Below, in pieces: positions 7,948-16,293 of a DNA stretch of 64,000 nucleotides (position 1 is the stretch's first letter; each line of letters begins with the position of its first letter). This stretch comes from Streptomyces sp. HD (GTDB lineage Bacteria > Actinomycetota > Actinomycetes > Streptomycetales > Streptomycetaceae): the NCBI RefSeq assembly GCF_028369295.1, contig NZ_JAQMYP010000016.1:1-64000 (forward strand), read 5' to 3'. A program made the translations under genes and the position numbers. The notes beneath the pieces were generated by a model, which saw nothing but the letters and a program-made list of their open reading frames with translations, made no database searches and was not told the origin of the DNA.

Positions 7948-9322
7948 GTGAGAGAGCCTATCTCGTCGTACCCACGTGTCCGTGTCCAGGGAGACGGTCG
8001 GCAGGTGGTCTCGCAGGCCGGTGCGGTCCTGCTGCTGGAGACGGTCCGCAAGACGGGCCTTGACCAGGCGATATCCGCAGCTCTGGCTCCGTGGCGCAAA
8101 CCGCGGGCCGTCCACGATCCCGGCAAGATCCTCCTGGACGTCGCCATGGCGGTCGCACTGGGCGGGGACTGCCTCGCGGACGTCGCCATGCTGCGGTGTG
8201 AGCCGGCCGTCTTCGGCCCGGTCGTCTCCGACCCCGACCGTCTCCCGCCTGATCGACGCCCTCGCCGCATCCGGCGAGAAAGCCCTGCAGGCGGTCCGGT
8301 CCGCACGCGCCGAAGTCCGTCATCGTGCCTGGTCGTTGGCCGGCGAGAACGCCCCGGACGCCGACGGTCAGGTCACCGTCGACCTCGACGGCGTCCTCGT
8401 GCTCGCCCACTCCGACAAGCAGGACGCGGCCGCGACCTGGAAGAAGACCCACGGCCATCACCCGCTGACGGCCTTCGTCGACCACGGACCGGGCGGAACC
8501 GGAGAGCCCGTCGCCACCCTCCTCAGACCGGGAAACGCGGGCTCCAACACCGCCGCCGACCACATCACCACCGCCCAACTCGCCCTGGCCCAACTGCCCA
8601 AGCGCTACCGGCGAGGAGGGCAGACGCTGATCCGCACGGACTCCGCCGGCGGCACCCACGACTTCGTGTCCTGGCTCGCGAAGCGGGGCCGATGGCTGTC
8701 CTACTCGGTCGGTATGACGGTCACCGAAGCGATCCACGAACATGTGCTGAAGGTCCCCGCCTCGGCCTGGACCCCGGCCGTCGAGGCCGACGGTGAGGCC
8801 CGGGACGGGGCCTGGGCCGCCGAGCTCACCGGCACGCTCCTGGACGGCTGGCCCAAGGGCATGCGGCTCATCGTCCGCATGGAACGGCCCCATCCCGGCG
8901 CCCAGTTGAGGATCACGGACGCGGACGGCATGCGGATCACGTGCTTCGCGACCAACACCACCGGCTGGCCGATCGCCGAGCTCGATCGAGCTGCGCCACC
9001 GGCTCCGGGCACGGGCCGAGGACCGGATCCGGGCCGCCCGGGCCACCGGCCTGCGCAACCTGCCCCTGCACGCCACCGCCCAGAACCGGTCTGGATGGAG
9101 ATCGTCCAGATCGCGCTCGACCTGCTGGCATGGATGCCCATGCTCGCCCTGACCGGCCGGGCGAGGCTCTGGGAACCGCGTCGCTTGCGGTTCCGCCTGT
9201 TCTCCGCAGCCGGCCAGCTCGTCACCACCGGTCGGCGCAGGATTCTCCGCCTCGCCCGGCACTGGCCCGGCGAGATCACCGCTGCCCTTGAACGGCTCGC
9301 GCTCCTGCCCGACCCCGGCTGA
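7948..9322 (+). pseudogene. IS1380-family transposase, frameshifted
   Basis: The N-terminal part reads VSQAGAVLLLETVRKTGLDQ and on to CEPAVFGPVVSDP. The frame then breaks near 8235 and continues as SRLIDALAASGEKAL. The DDE core follows: VTVDLDGVLV with the first Asp, and LIRTDSAGGTHDF with the second. Two further compensating shifts near 8985 and 9093 garble the stretch that should read ELRHRLRARAEDRIRAARAT before frame is regained at VWMEIVQIALDLLAWM. With three shifts it cannot make an active enzyme unless supplied in trans. Confidence 0.85.
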
Positions 9323-9438
9323 CCAGCAACCCACCGTCCCTGCGACAGCATCACCCGCCCCGGGCAGTGGAACCCGGCGCCCACCCGACGCGACAGCCGG
9401 GCCACCGGCCTGCCCGGCATCAGCTCCGGAAGGCAAAA

Positions 9439-9465
9439 GGGTCCACCGACTCCGTCGGCGGACCC
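9439..9465. terminator. Hairpin near the right end of the IS
   Basis: GGGTCCACCGA (9439-9449) pairs with TCGGCGGACCC (9455-9465) with one mismatch and a five-base loop. It lies after the transposase stop and faces the convergent aldehyde dehydrogenase gene. It is followed on the plus strand by a purine-rich rather than T-rich stretch. Confidence 0.5.
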
Positions 9466-9554
9466 TCAAGAAAGATCGAGGCTAGGGGCGCCGTTTGGCC
9501 CGCGGACGGCCCCGGGTGAATTCCCTGGGAGTCCGCACAGTGACGCAATATGTT

Positions 9555-11078
9555 CTAGAAGAAGCCAAGCTTCTGAGGGCTGTAAGAACAAAGAATGTTC
9601 TTGGTCTGCTGATAGTGCTCCAGCATCATCTTGTGCGTCTCACGCCCGATCCCCGACCCCTTGTAGCCGCCGAACGCCGCATGCGCCGGATAGGCGTGGT
9701 AGCAGTTCGTCCAGACCCGGCCCGCCCGGATCGCGCGGCCCGCGCGGTACGCCGTGTTGATGTCCCGCGTCCACACGCCCGCACCGAGTCCGTACAGCGT
9801 GTCGTTGGCGATCTTCATGGCGTCGTCGAAGTCGTCGAAGGTCGTCACCGAGACGACCGGCCCGAAGATCTCCTCCTGGAAGATCCGCATACGGTTGTCG
9901 CCCTCGAAGACGGTCGGCTGGACGTAGTAGCCGCCCTTCAACTCACCGTCGTGCTCGATACGTTCGCCGCCCGTGAGGACCCGCGCACCTTCCTGCCGGC
10001 CGATGTCGAGGTAGGAGAGGATCTTCTCCAACTGGTCGTTGGAGGCCTGCGCGCCGATCATCGTGTCCGTGTCGAGCGGGTGACCGGTCTTGATCTGCTC
10101 GGTGCGGGCGACCGCCGCCTCAATGAACTCGGCGTAGTTGCCGCGCTGGACCAGCGCCCGGGACGGGCAGGTGCACACCTCGCCCTGGTTGAGCGCGAAC
10201 ATCGTGAAGCCCTCAAGCGCCTTGTCCCGGAAGTCGTCGTTCGCCGCCCAGACGTCGTCGAAGAAGATGTTCGGGGACTTGCCGCCGAGTTCGAGGGTCA
10301 CCGGGGTGATGTTCTCCGAGGCGTACTGCATGATCAACCGGCCCGTCGTGGTCTCCCCGGTGAACGCCACTTTGGCCACCCGGGGGCTGGACGCCAGCGG
10401 CTTGCCCGCCTCCACGCCGAAGCCGTTGACGATGTTGACCACGCCCGGCGGGAGCAGGTCGGCGACCAGGCTCAGCCAGTAGTGGATGGACGCCGGGGTC
10501 TGCTCGGCCGGCTTGAGCACGACCGCGTTGCCCGCGGCCAGCGCCGGGGCGAGCTTCCACGTCGCCATGAGGATGGGGAAGTTCCACGGAATGATCTGCG
10601 CGACCACGCCCAACGGCTCGTGGAAGTGGTACGCCACCGTGTCGTCGTCGATCTCCCCGAGCGAGCCCTCCTGCGCCCTGATCGCCCCCGCGAAGTAGCG
10701 GAAGTGGTCGATGGCCAGCGGAATGTCGGCGGCCAGCGTCTCCCGCACCGGCTTGCCGTTCTCCCAGCTCTCGGCGACCGCCAGCTTGTCCAGGTTCGCC
10801 TCCATACGGTCGGCGATCTTCCGCAGGATGTCGGCGCGTTCGGCCACCGACGTCCGGCCCCACGCCGGGGCGGCCGCGTGCGCCGCGTCGAGCGCCCGCT
10901 CCACGTCCTCCTCCGTGCCCCGCGCGATCTCCGTGAACGGCTGCCCGTTCACCGGCGTCGGGTTCTCGAAGTACTGCCCCCGGATCGGCGGCACGTACTC
11001 CCCGCCGATGAAGTGGTCGTAGCGCGCCTGGTAGGAGACGATCGCACCCTCGGTGCCGGGCGCCGCGTAACGAGTCAT
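9555..11078 (-). CDS. exaC: ExaC-type NAD-dependent acetaldehyde/aldehyde dehydrogenase
   Basis: 507 residues, the typical length of ExaC/AldA dehydrogenases. It contains the cofactor region IIPWNFPILMATWK, the glutamate motif LELGGKSPN and the catalytic Cys in NQGEVCTCPSR. It also has EEIFGPVVSV and the C-terminal FGGYKGSGIGRETH. It oxidises acetaldehyde and other short aldehydes to acids in the cytoplasm, usually during alcohol use. The ATG at 11078 has GGGAGG nine bases upstream; the frame stays open further upstream only because stops are rare. A GAF-domain regulator lies upstream on the same strand, separated by a repeat-rich spacer. That order is typical for AcoR-like control of this enzyme. 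Confidence 0.93.
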   Translation of the reverse strand: MTRYAAPGTEGAIVSYQARYDHFIGGEYVPPIRGQYFENPTPVNGQPFTEIARGTEEDVERALDAAHAAAPAWGRTSVAERADILRKIADRMEANLDKLAVAESWENGKPVRETLAADIPLAIDHFRYFAGAIRAQEGSLGEIDDDTVAYHFHEPLGVVAQIIPWNFPILMATWKLAPALAAGNAVVLKPAEQTPASIHYWLSLVADLLPPGVVNIVNGFGVEAGKPLASSPRVAKVAFTGETTTGRLIMQYASENITPVTLELGGKSPNIFFDDVWAANDDFRDKALEGFTMFALNQGEVCTCPSRALVQRGNYAEFIEAAVARTEQIKTGHPLDTDTMIGAQASNDQLEKILSYLDIGRQEGARVLTGGERIEHDGELKGGYYVQPTVFEGDNRMRIFQEEIFGPVVSVTTFDDFDDAMKIANDTLYGLGAGVWTRDINTAYRAGRAIRAGRVWTNCYHAYPAHAAFGGYKGSGIGRETHKMMLEHYQQTKNILCSYSPQKLGFF

Positions 11079-11162
11079 ACTGCTCTGCCTCCCGAAGAAG
11101 CGCTGCCCGCCGTTGGGCAGCTCTCGGCGCGAGGTTAGGGACGGCGAGGTTGCAAGTACGTT

Positions 11163-11336
11163 GCGCGAGCCGCCGCCGTTCCAGGTGCAAGCCGCCGCTG
11201 CTCCAGCTGCGAGCCGCTGCTCCACCAGCACGCCTCCGTTCTGACAGCGCACCGCCGCTCCGGCTGCGCGCCGGGGTCCCAGCGGCATGCTGCGGCTCCA
11301 GCAGCACACCGCGGTTCCAGCAACGCGTCGGGGTTC
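11163..11336 (-). repeat. Degenerate 19-bp tandem repeat, about nine units
   Basis: On the minus strand the spacer between the regulator and the dehydrogenase divides into consecutive 19-bp units of the form GARCSGCGGYGYGCWGCTG, such as GAACCGCGGTGTGCTGCTG and GAGCAGCGGCTCGCAGCTG. One unit is 22 bp. Seven or more units keep exact 19-bp spacing though their sequences have diverged. The frame is open across them only by chance, because no RBS or start fits. The array could be a multi-site activator region for the GAF regulator or an old minisatellite. Confidence 0.65.
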
Positions 11337-11362
11337 GGCCAGGCTGCAGGATCGAGGCGCTG

Positions 11363-12640
11363 TCAACGCGCCGGCCGGTGCTCCCACGCGCGCGGTGCCG
11401 ACAGCTCGGACTCCAGCGCGGCCAGCTGTGACCGTACCGCCGCCGTCGGGCGCACCGCGGCGAGCGCCCGCCACACGTCCAGGTCGTCCTCGCCCCACGG
11501 CGCGTGCGCCCAGTCGGCCAGCAGGTCGGGGTCGCTGCGGGCGATCAGCGCCGTACGCAGGCCGTCGGCGAGGCGACGCCTGAGCCGCACCACCGCCGGT
11601 GCCTGGGAGCCGGGCAGCAGCGGGCCGCGGTACGCCGTGGCCGCGGCCGTGACCGCACCCGTCCCCAGACGACGCTCGACGGCCGCCACGTCCGACTCGA
11701 CCGGCACGGTGAGCCGGTACGGTCGTGACGCGAGCAGACCGGGGCCGAGTACTCGGCGCAGGCGGGCCAGTTCGGCGCGCAACGTCACCGGCGTCACCGA
11801 CTCGTCCTCGTACAGCGCGCACAGCAGCTCGTCCCCGGTCAGCCCCTCCGGATGGCGGGCCAGCAGCACCAGGATCTCGCTGTGCCGACGACTGAGCCTG
11901 ACCCGGCGGCCGCCCGTCAGCAGCTGTGCCTCGTCGCGGCCCAGCGCGCTCAGCTCGGGCGTGTCGGCAGCGGGCACCCGCGGGGCGAGCAGTGCCAGAT
12001 GGGACTCCGCGGCACGCGCCACCGCCTGCACGAACCCCAGGCTGTGCGGATGTGCGAGCCCGTCCCCACCGGTGATGTCCACCGCCCCGATCACCCGCCC
12101 GGTCCGCGGATCGTGCACCGGCGCCGCAGCACAGGTCCAGGGCTGCACCCGGCGGATGAAGTGCTCGGCGGCGAACACCTGCACCGGCCGGTCCACGGCG
12201 ACCGCCGTGCCCGGCGCGTTCGTCCCGACCGCGGTCTCCGCCCACCGCGCACCCGGCACGAAGTTCATCCGGTCCGCTCTGCGCCGGGTCGTCGGATGCC
12301 CTTCCACCCACAGCAGCCTGCCGTGCGCGTCGCACACCGCGAGCAGATGCTCGCCGTCGGCGGCGAACGTACCGAGCAGCTCCCGGAACAGCGGCATCAC
12401 CGGCGCCAGTGGATGCTCCGCTCGATAGGCGCCGAGATCCCCGTCCACCAGCTCCACACTCGCGGTCCCGTCCGGACCGACACCGGCCCGCGCGGAACGC
12501 CGCCACGAGTCGGCCACCACGGCACGCACCGGCTTCGACACCGTTCCCGCCTCGGTGAACGTCTCATGGGCACGACGCAGCACCCGTACACGCTCGGCGG
12601 GGTCGGCCCCCGGCTCCAGGGCCACCCACGGATCGGTCAA
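11363..12640 (-). CDS. AcoR-like GAF-domain transcriptional regulator with C-terminal winged helix
   Basis: 425 residues. The N-terminal half has the AcoR-type GAF sensor: VVADSWRRSARAGV, then NFVPGARWAETAVGTNAPGT and CAAAPVHDPRTGRVIGAVDI. Unlike classical AcoR there is no AAA+ sigma54 domain. Instead residues about 240-330 (LSRRHSEILVLLARHPEGLT...VTLRAELARLRRVLG) look like an OmpR/SARP-type winged helix. The TTG start has GGGGGAGG five bases upstream. It sits directly upstream of the ExaC-type dehydrogenase and most likely activates it in response to an alcohol or aldehyde. Confidence 0.85.
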   Translation of the reverse strand: MTDPWVALEPGADPAERVRVLRRAHETFTEAGTVSKPVRAVVADSWRRSARAGVGPDGTASVELVDGDLGAYRAEHPLAPVMPLFRELLGTFAADGEHLLAVCDAHGRLLWVEGHPTTRRRADRMNFVPGARWAETAVGTNAPGTAVAVDRPVQVFAAEHFIRRVQPWTCAAAPVHDPRTGRVIGAVDITGGDGLAHPHSLGFVQAVARAAESHLALLAPRVPAADTPELSALGRDEAQLLTGGRRVRLSRRHSEILVLLARHPEGLTGDELLCALYEDESVTPVTLRAELARLRRVLGPGLLASRPYRLTVPVESDVAAVERRLGTGAVTAAATAYRGPLLPGSQAPAVVRLRRRLADGLRTALIARSDPDLLADWAHAPWGEDDLDVWRALAAVRPTAAVRSQLAALESELSAPRAWEHRPAR

Positions 12641-12783
12641 CTCGGCCTCCCCCGGAAAGCGATGCGGCTGGGGACATCGTCACTCCGGGTACGCGTGCGG
12701 ACAACCTTTTCGACGGTGCGACGCGAAGGTCGAGCCTGCCGCTCCGGCCCGGGTAGGTGCCGGCAAGAGACCCGGAGGCCGGC

Positions 12784-13422
12784 TCAGGCCCGGTTGACCA
12801 GTCGTATGTAGCGCGTCCAGTCCCAGTGCGGACCAGGATCGGTGTGGTCGGTGCCCGGCACCTCGTAGTGCCCGATGATGTGCGCGCGGTCCTTCGGTAT
12901 GCCGTGCCTGGCGCAGATCGCCGCGGTGAGCCGGGCCGACGTCTCGTACAGGACGTCGGTGAAGTAGTCGGGCTCGTCCACCCAGCCCTCGTGCTCTATC
13001 CCGACGCTGCGCGTGTTGTGGTCCCAGTCCCCGGCGTGCCAGGCGATGTCCGCCTCGCGAACGCATTGGGAGGTGTGCCCGTCGGCGGACCGGACGACGT
13101 AGTGCGCGGACACCTGCTTCCTGGGGTTCTCGAAGACCGTCAGGCTGTTGGGGTAGGTGGTCTGTGTCACGTGGATGATCACTTGGTCGACGGGATGGGT
13201 CGCGGGGCGGTTCGCCGCCGTGTAGTTGGCGGTGCTCGCCGGTCGCCACTCGGCCAGTGGGTAGTCCGGGCCCGGGATGTGCGCACCGGCCCGCGGTGCG
13301 GGAAGCAGGGCGTACGGGACGGCGGCCAGAGCGGTGCCCTGGAGGATCCGGCGCCGGCTGAAGCGTGGTCGTGCGCGTTCCAAGAGGGGATTGCCTTTCA
13401 TCGTCGAGGTGGGCCGGGGCAC
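12784..13422 (-). CDS. Secreted N-acetylmuramoyl-L-alanine amidase (amidase_2 / PGRP type)
   Basis: 212 residues. A twin-arginine-like signal (RFSRRRILQGTALAAVPYAL) precedes an amidase_2 domain. VIIHVTQ carries the first zinc His, and SVGIEHEGW the general acid region. IIGHYEVPGTDHTDPGPHWDW carries the remaining His, Tyr and Asp positions. It should cut the amide bond between muramic acid and L-Ala in peptidoglycan outside the membrane. The GTG at 13422 follows the TGA of the acetamidase gene directly (TGAGTG); an internal ATG at 13401 is an alternative. It is the last gene of the permease-acetamidase operon. Confidence 0.88.
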   Translation of the reverse strand: MPRPTSTMKGNPLLERARPRFSRRRILQGTALAAVPYALLPAPRAGAHIPGPDYPLAEWRPASTANYTAANRPATHPVDQVIIHVTQTTYPNSLTVFENPRKQVSAHYVVRSADGHTSQCVREADIAWHAGDWDHNTRSVGIEHEGWVDEPDYFTDVLYETSARLTAAICARHGIPKDRAHIIGHYEVPGTDHTDPGPHWDWTRYIRLVNRA

Positions 13423-14433
13423 TCAGCGCAGAGCCGCCGCCGTCTCCCTCAGTCGTGCGTGCACTCCCCGGTGCGTCTCGCGCGCGGGCAGCCACCGCTT
13501 GCGGATCTTGGCCACGCAGGTGTAGTTGGTGTCGCACACGTTGGCCAGCGGCGACTCGACGGCCTGGGTGGCGAACTGGTACGCGTCCAGCTCACTGAAC
13601 CCGTAGTCGCGCACCAGCCACTGCACCAGGTCCAGCTGGGATATCCGGAACGCGTCCTCCAGCGGCCGGGCCGAGCCGGTCGAGATGATGTGCGTGTCCG
13701 ACTCGATGCGCGGCCACGGCGTGGCAAGCCCCTTGAGCAGCTCGACGATCACCACGGTGTTCATCGCGCACTCGACCGCGACCCCGCAGGTCTCGCCCTC
13801 GCCCTGCCGGGCATGCCCGTCACCGAGGCTGAGCAGCGCGCCCTCGACGTTCACCCCGAGATAGCAGGTGACGCCCGCCCGCATCTCCGGTGTGTCCATG
13901 TTCCCGCCGTGCGCGTCGGGCACCAGGGCCGAGCGCACCTCCAGATTGGCGGGCGCCACCCCGACCGTGCCGTGCATCGGATCCATGGGCAGCTCGGCCT
14001 CGATGTCACTGTCGTGGGCCCGGAACAGCGCCGTACGCCGGGTCCGGTCGAGCTGCCAGATCCAGACGGTCTCCGGCAGGGGCGGTTGCAGCGTGGCCGT
14101 GCTGTGCGTCGAGGTGAGGGCGCCGAACAGTGGGACCGTGGTCGAGGCGGCCCAGTCCCGGGCAGGTTCGATCGACACGAAGTGCACGGCGACCGTGTCA
14201 CCGGGTTCGGCGCCCTCTATGTGGAAGGGACCGGTCTGCGGGTTGAGGTAGGGGAACTCGCACACCTCGGACACCAGGTCCTTCTCCGACCGCACGCGTC
14301 CGGCGAAGCAGTCCTCCGTGTACAGATCGAGAACCGTGCCGGGTGCGATGCGCGCCACCGGCGGTGCGCCGCCGAACGTCCAGGCGTACTCGCCGGGCTC
14401 CGGTCGCACGGTCAGGATCCGGGGGTCGCTCAT
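13423..14433 (-). CDS. Acetamidase/formamidase family protein
   Basis: 336 residues of the FmdA_AmdA family, which hydrolyses small amides such as formamide or acetamide to the acid plus ammonia. Family marks include PGTVLDLYTEDCFAGRV, FPYLNPQTGPFHIEGAEPGD, the His/Asp-rich MHGTVGVAP, DAHGGNMDTPEM, and LGDGHARQGEGETCGVAVEC. The start overlaps the permease stop by four bases (ATGA at 14430-14433), so the two are coupled. The permease probably imports the amide or an amine and this enzyme releases ammonia. The C-terminal ANVCDTNYTC segment is normal for Streptomyces homologues. Confidence 0.9.
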   Translation of the reverse strand: MSDPRILTVRPEPGEYAWTFGGAPPVARIAPGTVLDLYTEDCFAGRVRSEKDLVSEVCEFPYLNPQTGPFHIEGAEPGDTVAVHFVSIEPARDWAASTTVPLFGALTSTHSTATLQPPLPETVWIWQLDRTRRTALFRAHDSDIEAELPMDPMHGTVGVAPANLEVRSALVPDAHGGNMDTPEMRAGVTCYLGVNVEGALLSLGDGHARQGEGETCGVAVECAMNTVVIVELLKGLATPWPRIESDTHIISTGSARPLEDAFRISQLDLVQWLVRDYGFSELDAYQFATQAVESPLANVCDTNYTCVAKIRKRWLPARETHRGVHARLRETAAALR

Positions 14434-15926
14434 CGCTGCGCAGCTCCGTTCTGCGGAAGGCCGGTGGGGGAGGGGTCGTCCAGGTGGACACGGGCGGTCT
14501 CGGCTATGCGCCCGGGGTGGCGTCGTAGGAGCACGACCAGCACCACGACTCCCGTCGCCATCCACGCCCCGACCACCGGTCCGGCGTACGACACGGGAGC
14601 GGTCAGCTCGGAGACGAAGTCGAAGACGGGCAGCCCCGCCGCGGTCAGGAGCGCGGGCACGAACGCGACGATGCCGAGGACGGGCAGCAGCAGATGCCGT
14701 ACGGGTTTGAGCGCCTCGCGCCTGCGCCGCAGGAAGTAGCCGGCGCAGGCCAGGTTCACGACGATGTACACGCCGATCACCACCGTGACGATCACCGTGG
14801 CCAACAGCAGGAACGCGGTCACGGGGTCGTAGGCGAACCCGAGTCCCAGCACCGTGGCGACCGCGACGACGGTCTGCACGGCGATACCGGCCGCGGGCGA
14901 GCGGTACTTGGGGTGCAGCACCGCCAGGAAGCGGGGCAGGACCCCGATGCGGGCCAGGGCGAAGGCGGTCCGGGTGGAGACGGTGGCGCACGCGTTGGCG
15001 TTGGCGATCGCCGAGTTGACCACGGCCAGGAACACCAGCACCCAGAACAGTCCGAACGACGCCCGGGCCACGCCCTCCCAGGAGGCGGCACCCGAGGCCC
15101 CGAACTCCCCGAAGCGGTCCGGCCCGAAATACACGGTCATGGCGTAGGTGGTGAGCACGTAGAACAGGCCGATGGCGAGGGCCGCGCCGAGCACCGCGCG
15201 GTGCATCGTCCGGCGCGGATTCCGCGTCTCCTCGGCCAGCGGTGCCGCGGCCTCGAATCCGGCGAAGGCGAGCACGGTGTAGACCGACCCGGCGAACACT
15301 CCGGTGAGGCCCGCGTAGCCCTCGGTCGTATGGGACGTACCGAACACGGACAGGGTGTTGTCCTCGCCCGCCTTCCCGATCAGCCAGCCGGCGAACACCA
15401 GGAGGACGAGGACCTCGAAGATGCCGAGGATCGTGCCGAACCGGGCCGAGGCACGCACCCCCAAGTACCCCGAGACGCCGATGATCGCGGCACCCGTCAG
15501 TGCCCAGGGCCACCACAGATCAGCCGGATACGACGACCACTCCTGGTGCAGCGTGCCCGCCGTCGTGAAGCCCAGTTGCAGAAGCAGCAGCGGCGGGACC
15601 AGCGCCTCGACGAACACATAGCCCCAGCCGACGAGGAAGCCCATGGCGGGATGCAGCCCCTGCGCCACATACGTGGACACCGAGCCCGCGGCGGGCAACT
15701 CCCGTGCCAGCTCGGCGACGCACGACGCGGTGAACAGGCAGGCCACGAGCGCGATCAGTACCGACAGCGGCAGACTTCCGCCCGCGAAGGCGGCGCCCGA
15801 CGGAATGGACGCGGCGACCGCCGCGGCCGGTGCCATGGCCGTGATGCTCTGGAACAGGACCTCGCGCAGTCCGATGGCGTCGCGCCGTAATCCCGTCGCT
15901 GCCTGCCCCGTCATTTCCCCCGACAT
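14430..15926 (-). CDS. APC-family amino acid/amine permease
   Basis: 498 residues with about 12 hydrophobic segments. The N-terminal REVLFQSITAMAPAAAVAAS is the unwound-helix region of APC transporters, and FAGFEAAAPLAEETRNPRR is the conserved helix 6 / loop 6 motif. The ATG at 15926 has GAGGGG at a good distance; earlier in-frame starts to 16076 lack an RBS. It is the first gene of a three-gene operon with acetamidase and a secreted amidase. The substrate is unknown; a small amide, amine or amino acid is likely from context. Confidence 0.88.
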   Translation of the reverse strand: MSGEMTGQAATGLRRDAIGLREVLFQSITAMAPAAAVAASIPSGAAFAGGSLPLSVLIALVACLFTASCVAELARELPAAGSVSTYVAQGLHPAMGFLVGWGYVFVEALVPPLLLLQLGFTTAGTLHQEWSSYPADLWWPWALTGAAIIGVSGYLGVRASARFGTILGIFEVLVLLVFAGWLIGKAGEDNTLSVFGTSHTTEGYAGLTGVFAGSVYTVLAFAGFEAAAPLAEETRNPRRTMHRAVLGAALAIGLFYVLTTYAMTVYFGPDRFGEFGASGAASWEGVARASFGLFWVLVFLAVVNSAIANANACATVSTRTAFALARIGVLPRFLAVLHPKYRSPAAGIAVQTVVAVATVLGLGFAYDPVTAFLLLATVIVTVVIGVYIVVNLACAGYFLRRRREALKPVRHLLLPVLGIVAFVPALLTAAGLPVFDFVSELTAPVSYAGPVVGAWMATGVVVLVVLLRRHPGRIAETARVHLDDPSPTGLPQNGAAQR

Positions 15927-16293
15927 GTGAATCCCCTCGTTCACGCCGACGCGCCCGCCGTCGCCGTGACAGCACGGCTGCGGCTCGCGTGAATCACGGT
16001 ACGGCGCTGGTGGGTTGGGCAGAAGAGCGCGCCGTGATTCCGTGGACAGGCGCGGAATTGTGGATAACTCGCTCACTCACAGTAATGATTCTCGAAGTGC
16101 CAGTTTGAATCTTGCCGCAGCAGGATGATGCCTTCGGTGGCATCGCCGTGTAGGCCTGACTCATTCACTCACTGACGCTTGGGCTGTCCGTCTCGTGAAC
16201 TGTCGGTCCACGCGACGGTGCCACCTTGCACGTAGCAGGTGGGGCTTACGCACATCCCACCCGGGCCCGCCCCGAGGCTGATTCCACCTGGGA
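15927..16293. promoter_or_regulatory. Spacer with the promoter of the permease operon
   Basis: About 370 bp between two minus-strand genes. No coding frame is convincing. CCACCT/AGGTGG around 16221-16242 could form a six-bp hairpin after xylR. The part near 16060-16110 is relatively AT-rich and probably carries the permease promoter. Confidence 0.4.

Larger units (their letters stand above)
7820..9487 (+). mobile_element. IS1380-family insertion sequence, degenerate
   Basis: The ends are inverted repeats: CCCTAGCCTCG at 7820-7830 and its complement CGAGGCTAGGG at 9477-9487, with further matching bases (CTTTC, GAG) inside. The 1668-bp length is normal for IS1380-type elements. The four bases outside each end (TATG and GCGC) do not match, so the target duplication has been lost or a rearrangement has occurred. 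It carries one frameshifted transposase gene. Confidence 0.85.

Noticed and set aside
9555..12506. 983-codon frame joining exaC to sequence antisense or out of frame to the regulator
   Set aside because: The real gene starts at 11078 with an RBS; upstream residues come from the repeat spacer and the wrong frame of the GAF regulator.
12757..14739. 660-codon plus-strand frame over the amidase and acetamidase
   Set aside because: It is antisense to two well-supported enzymes and has no domain.
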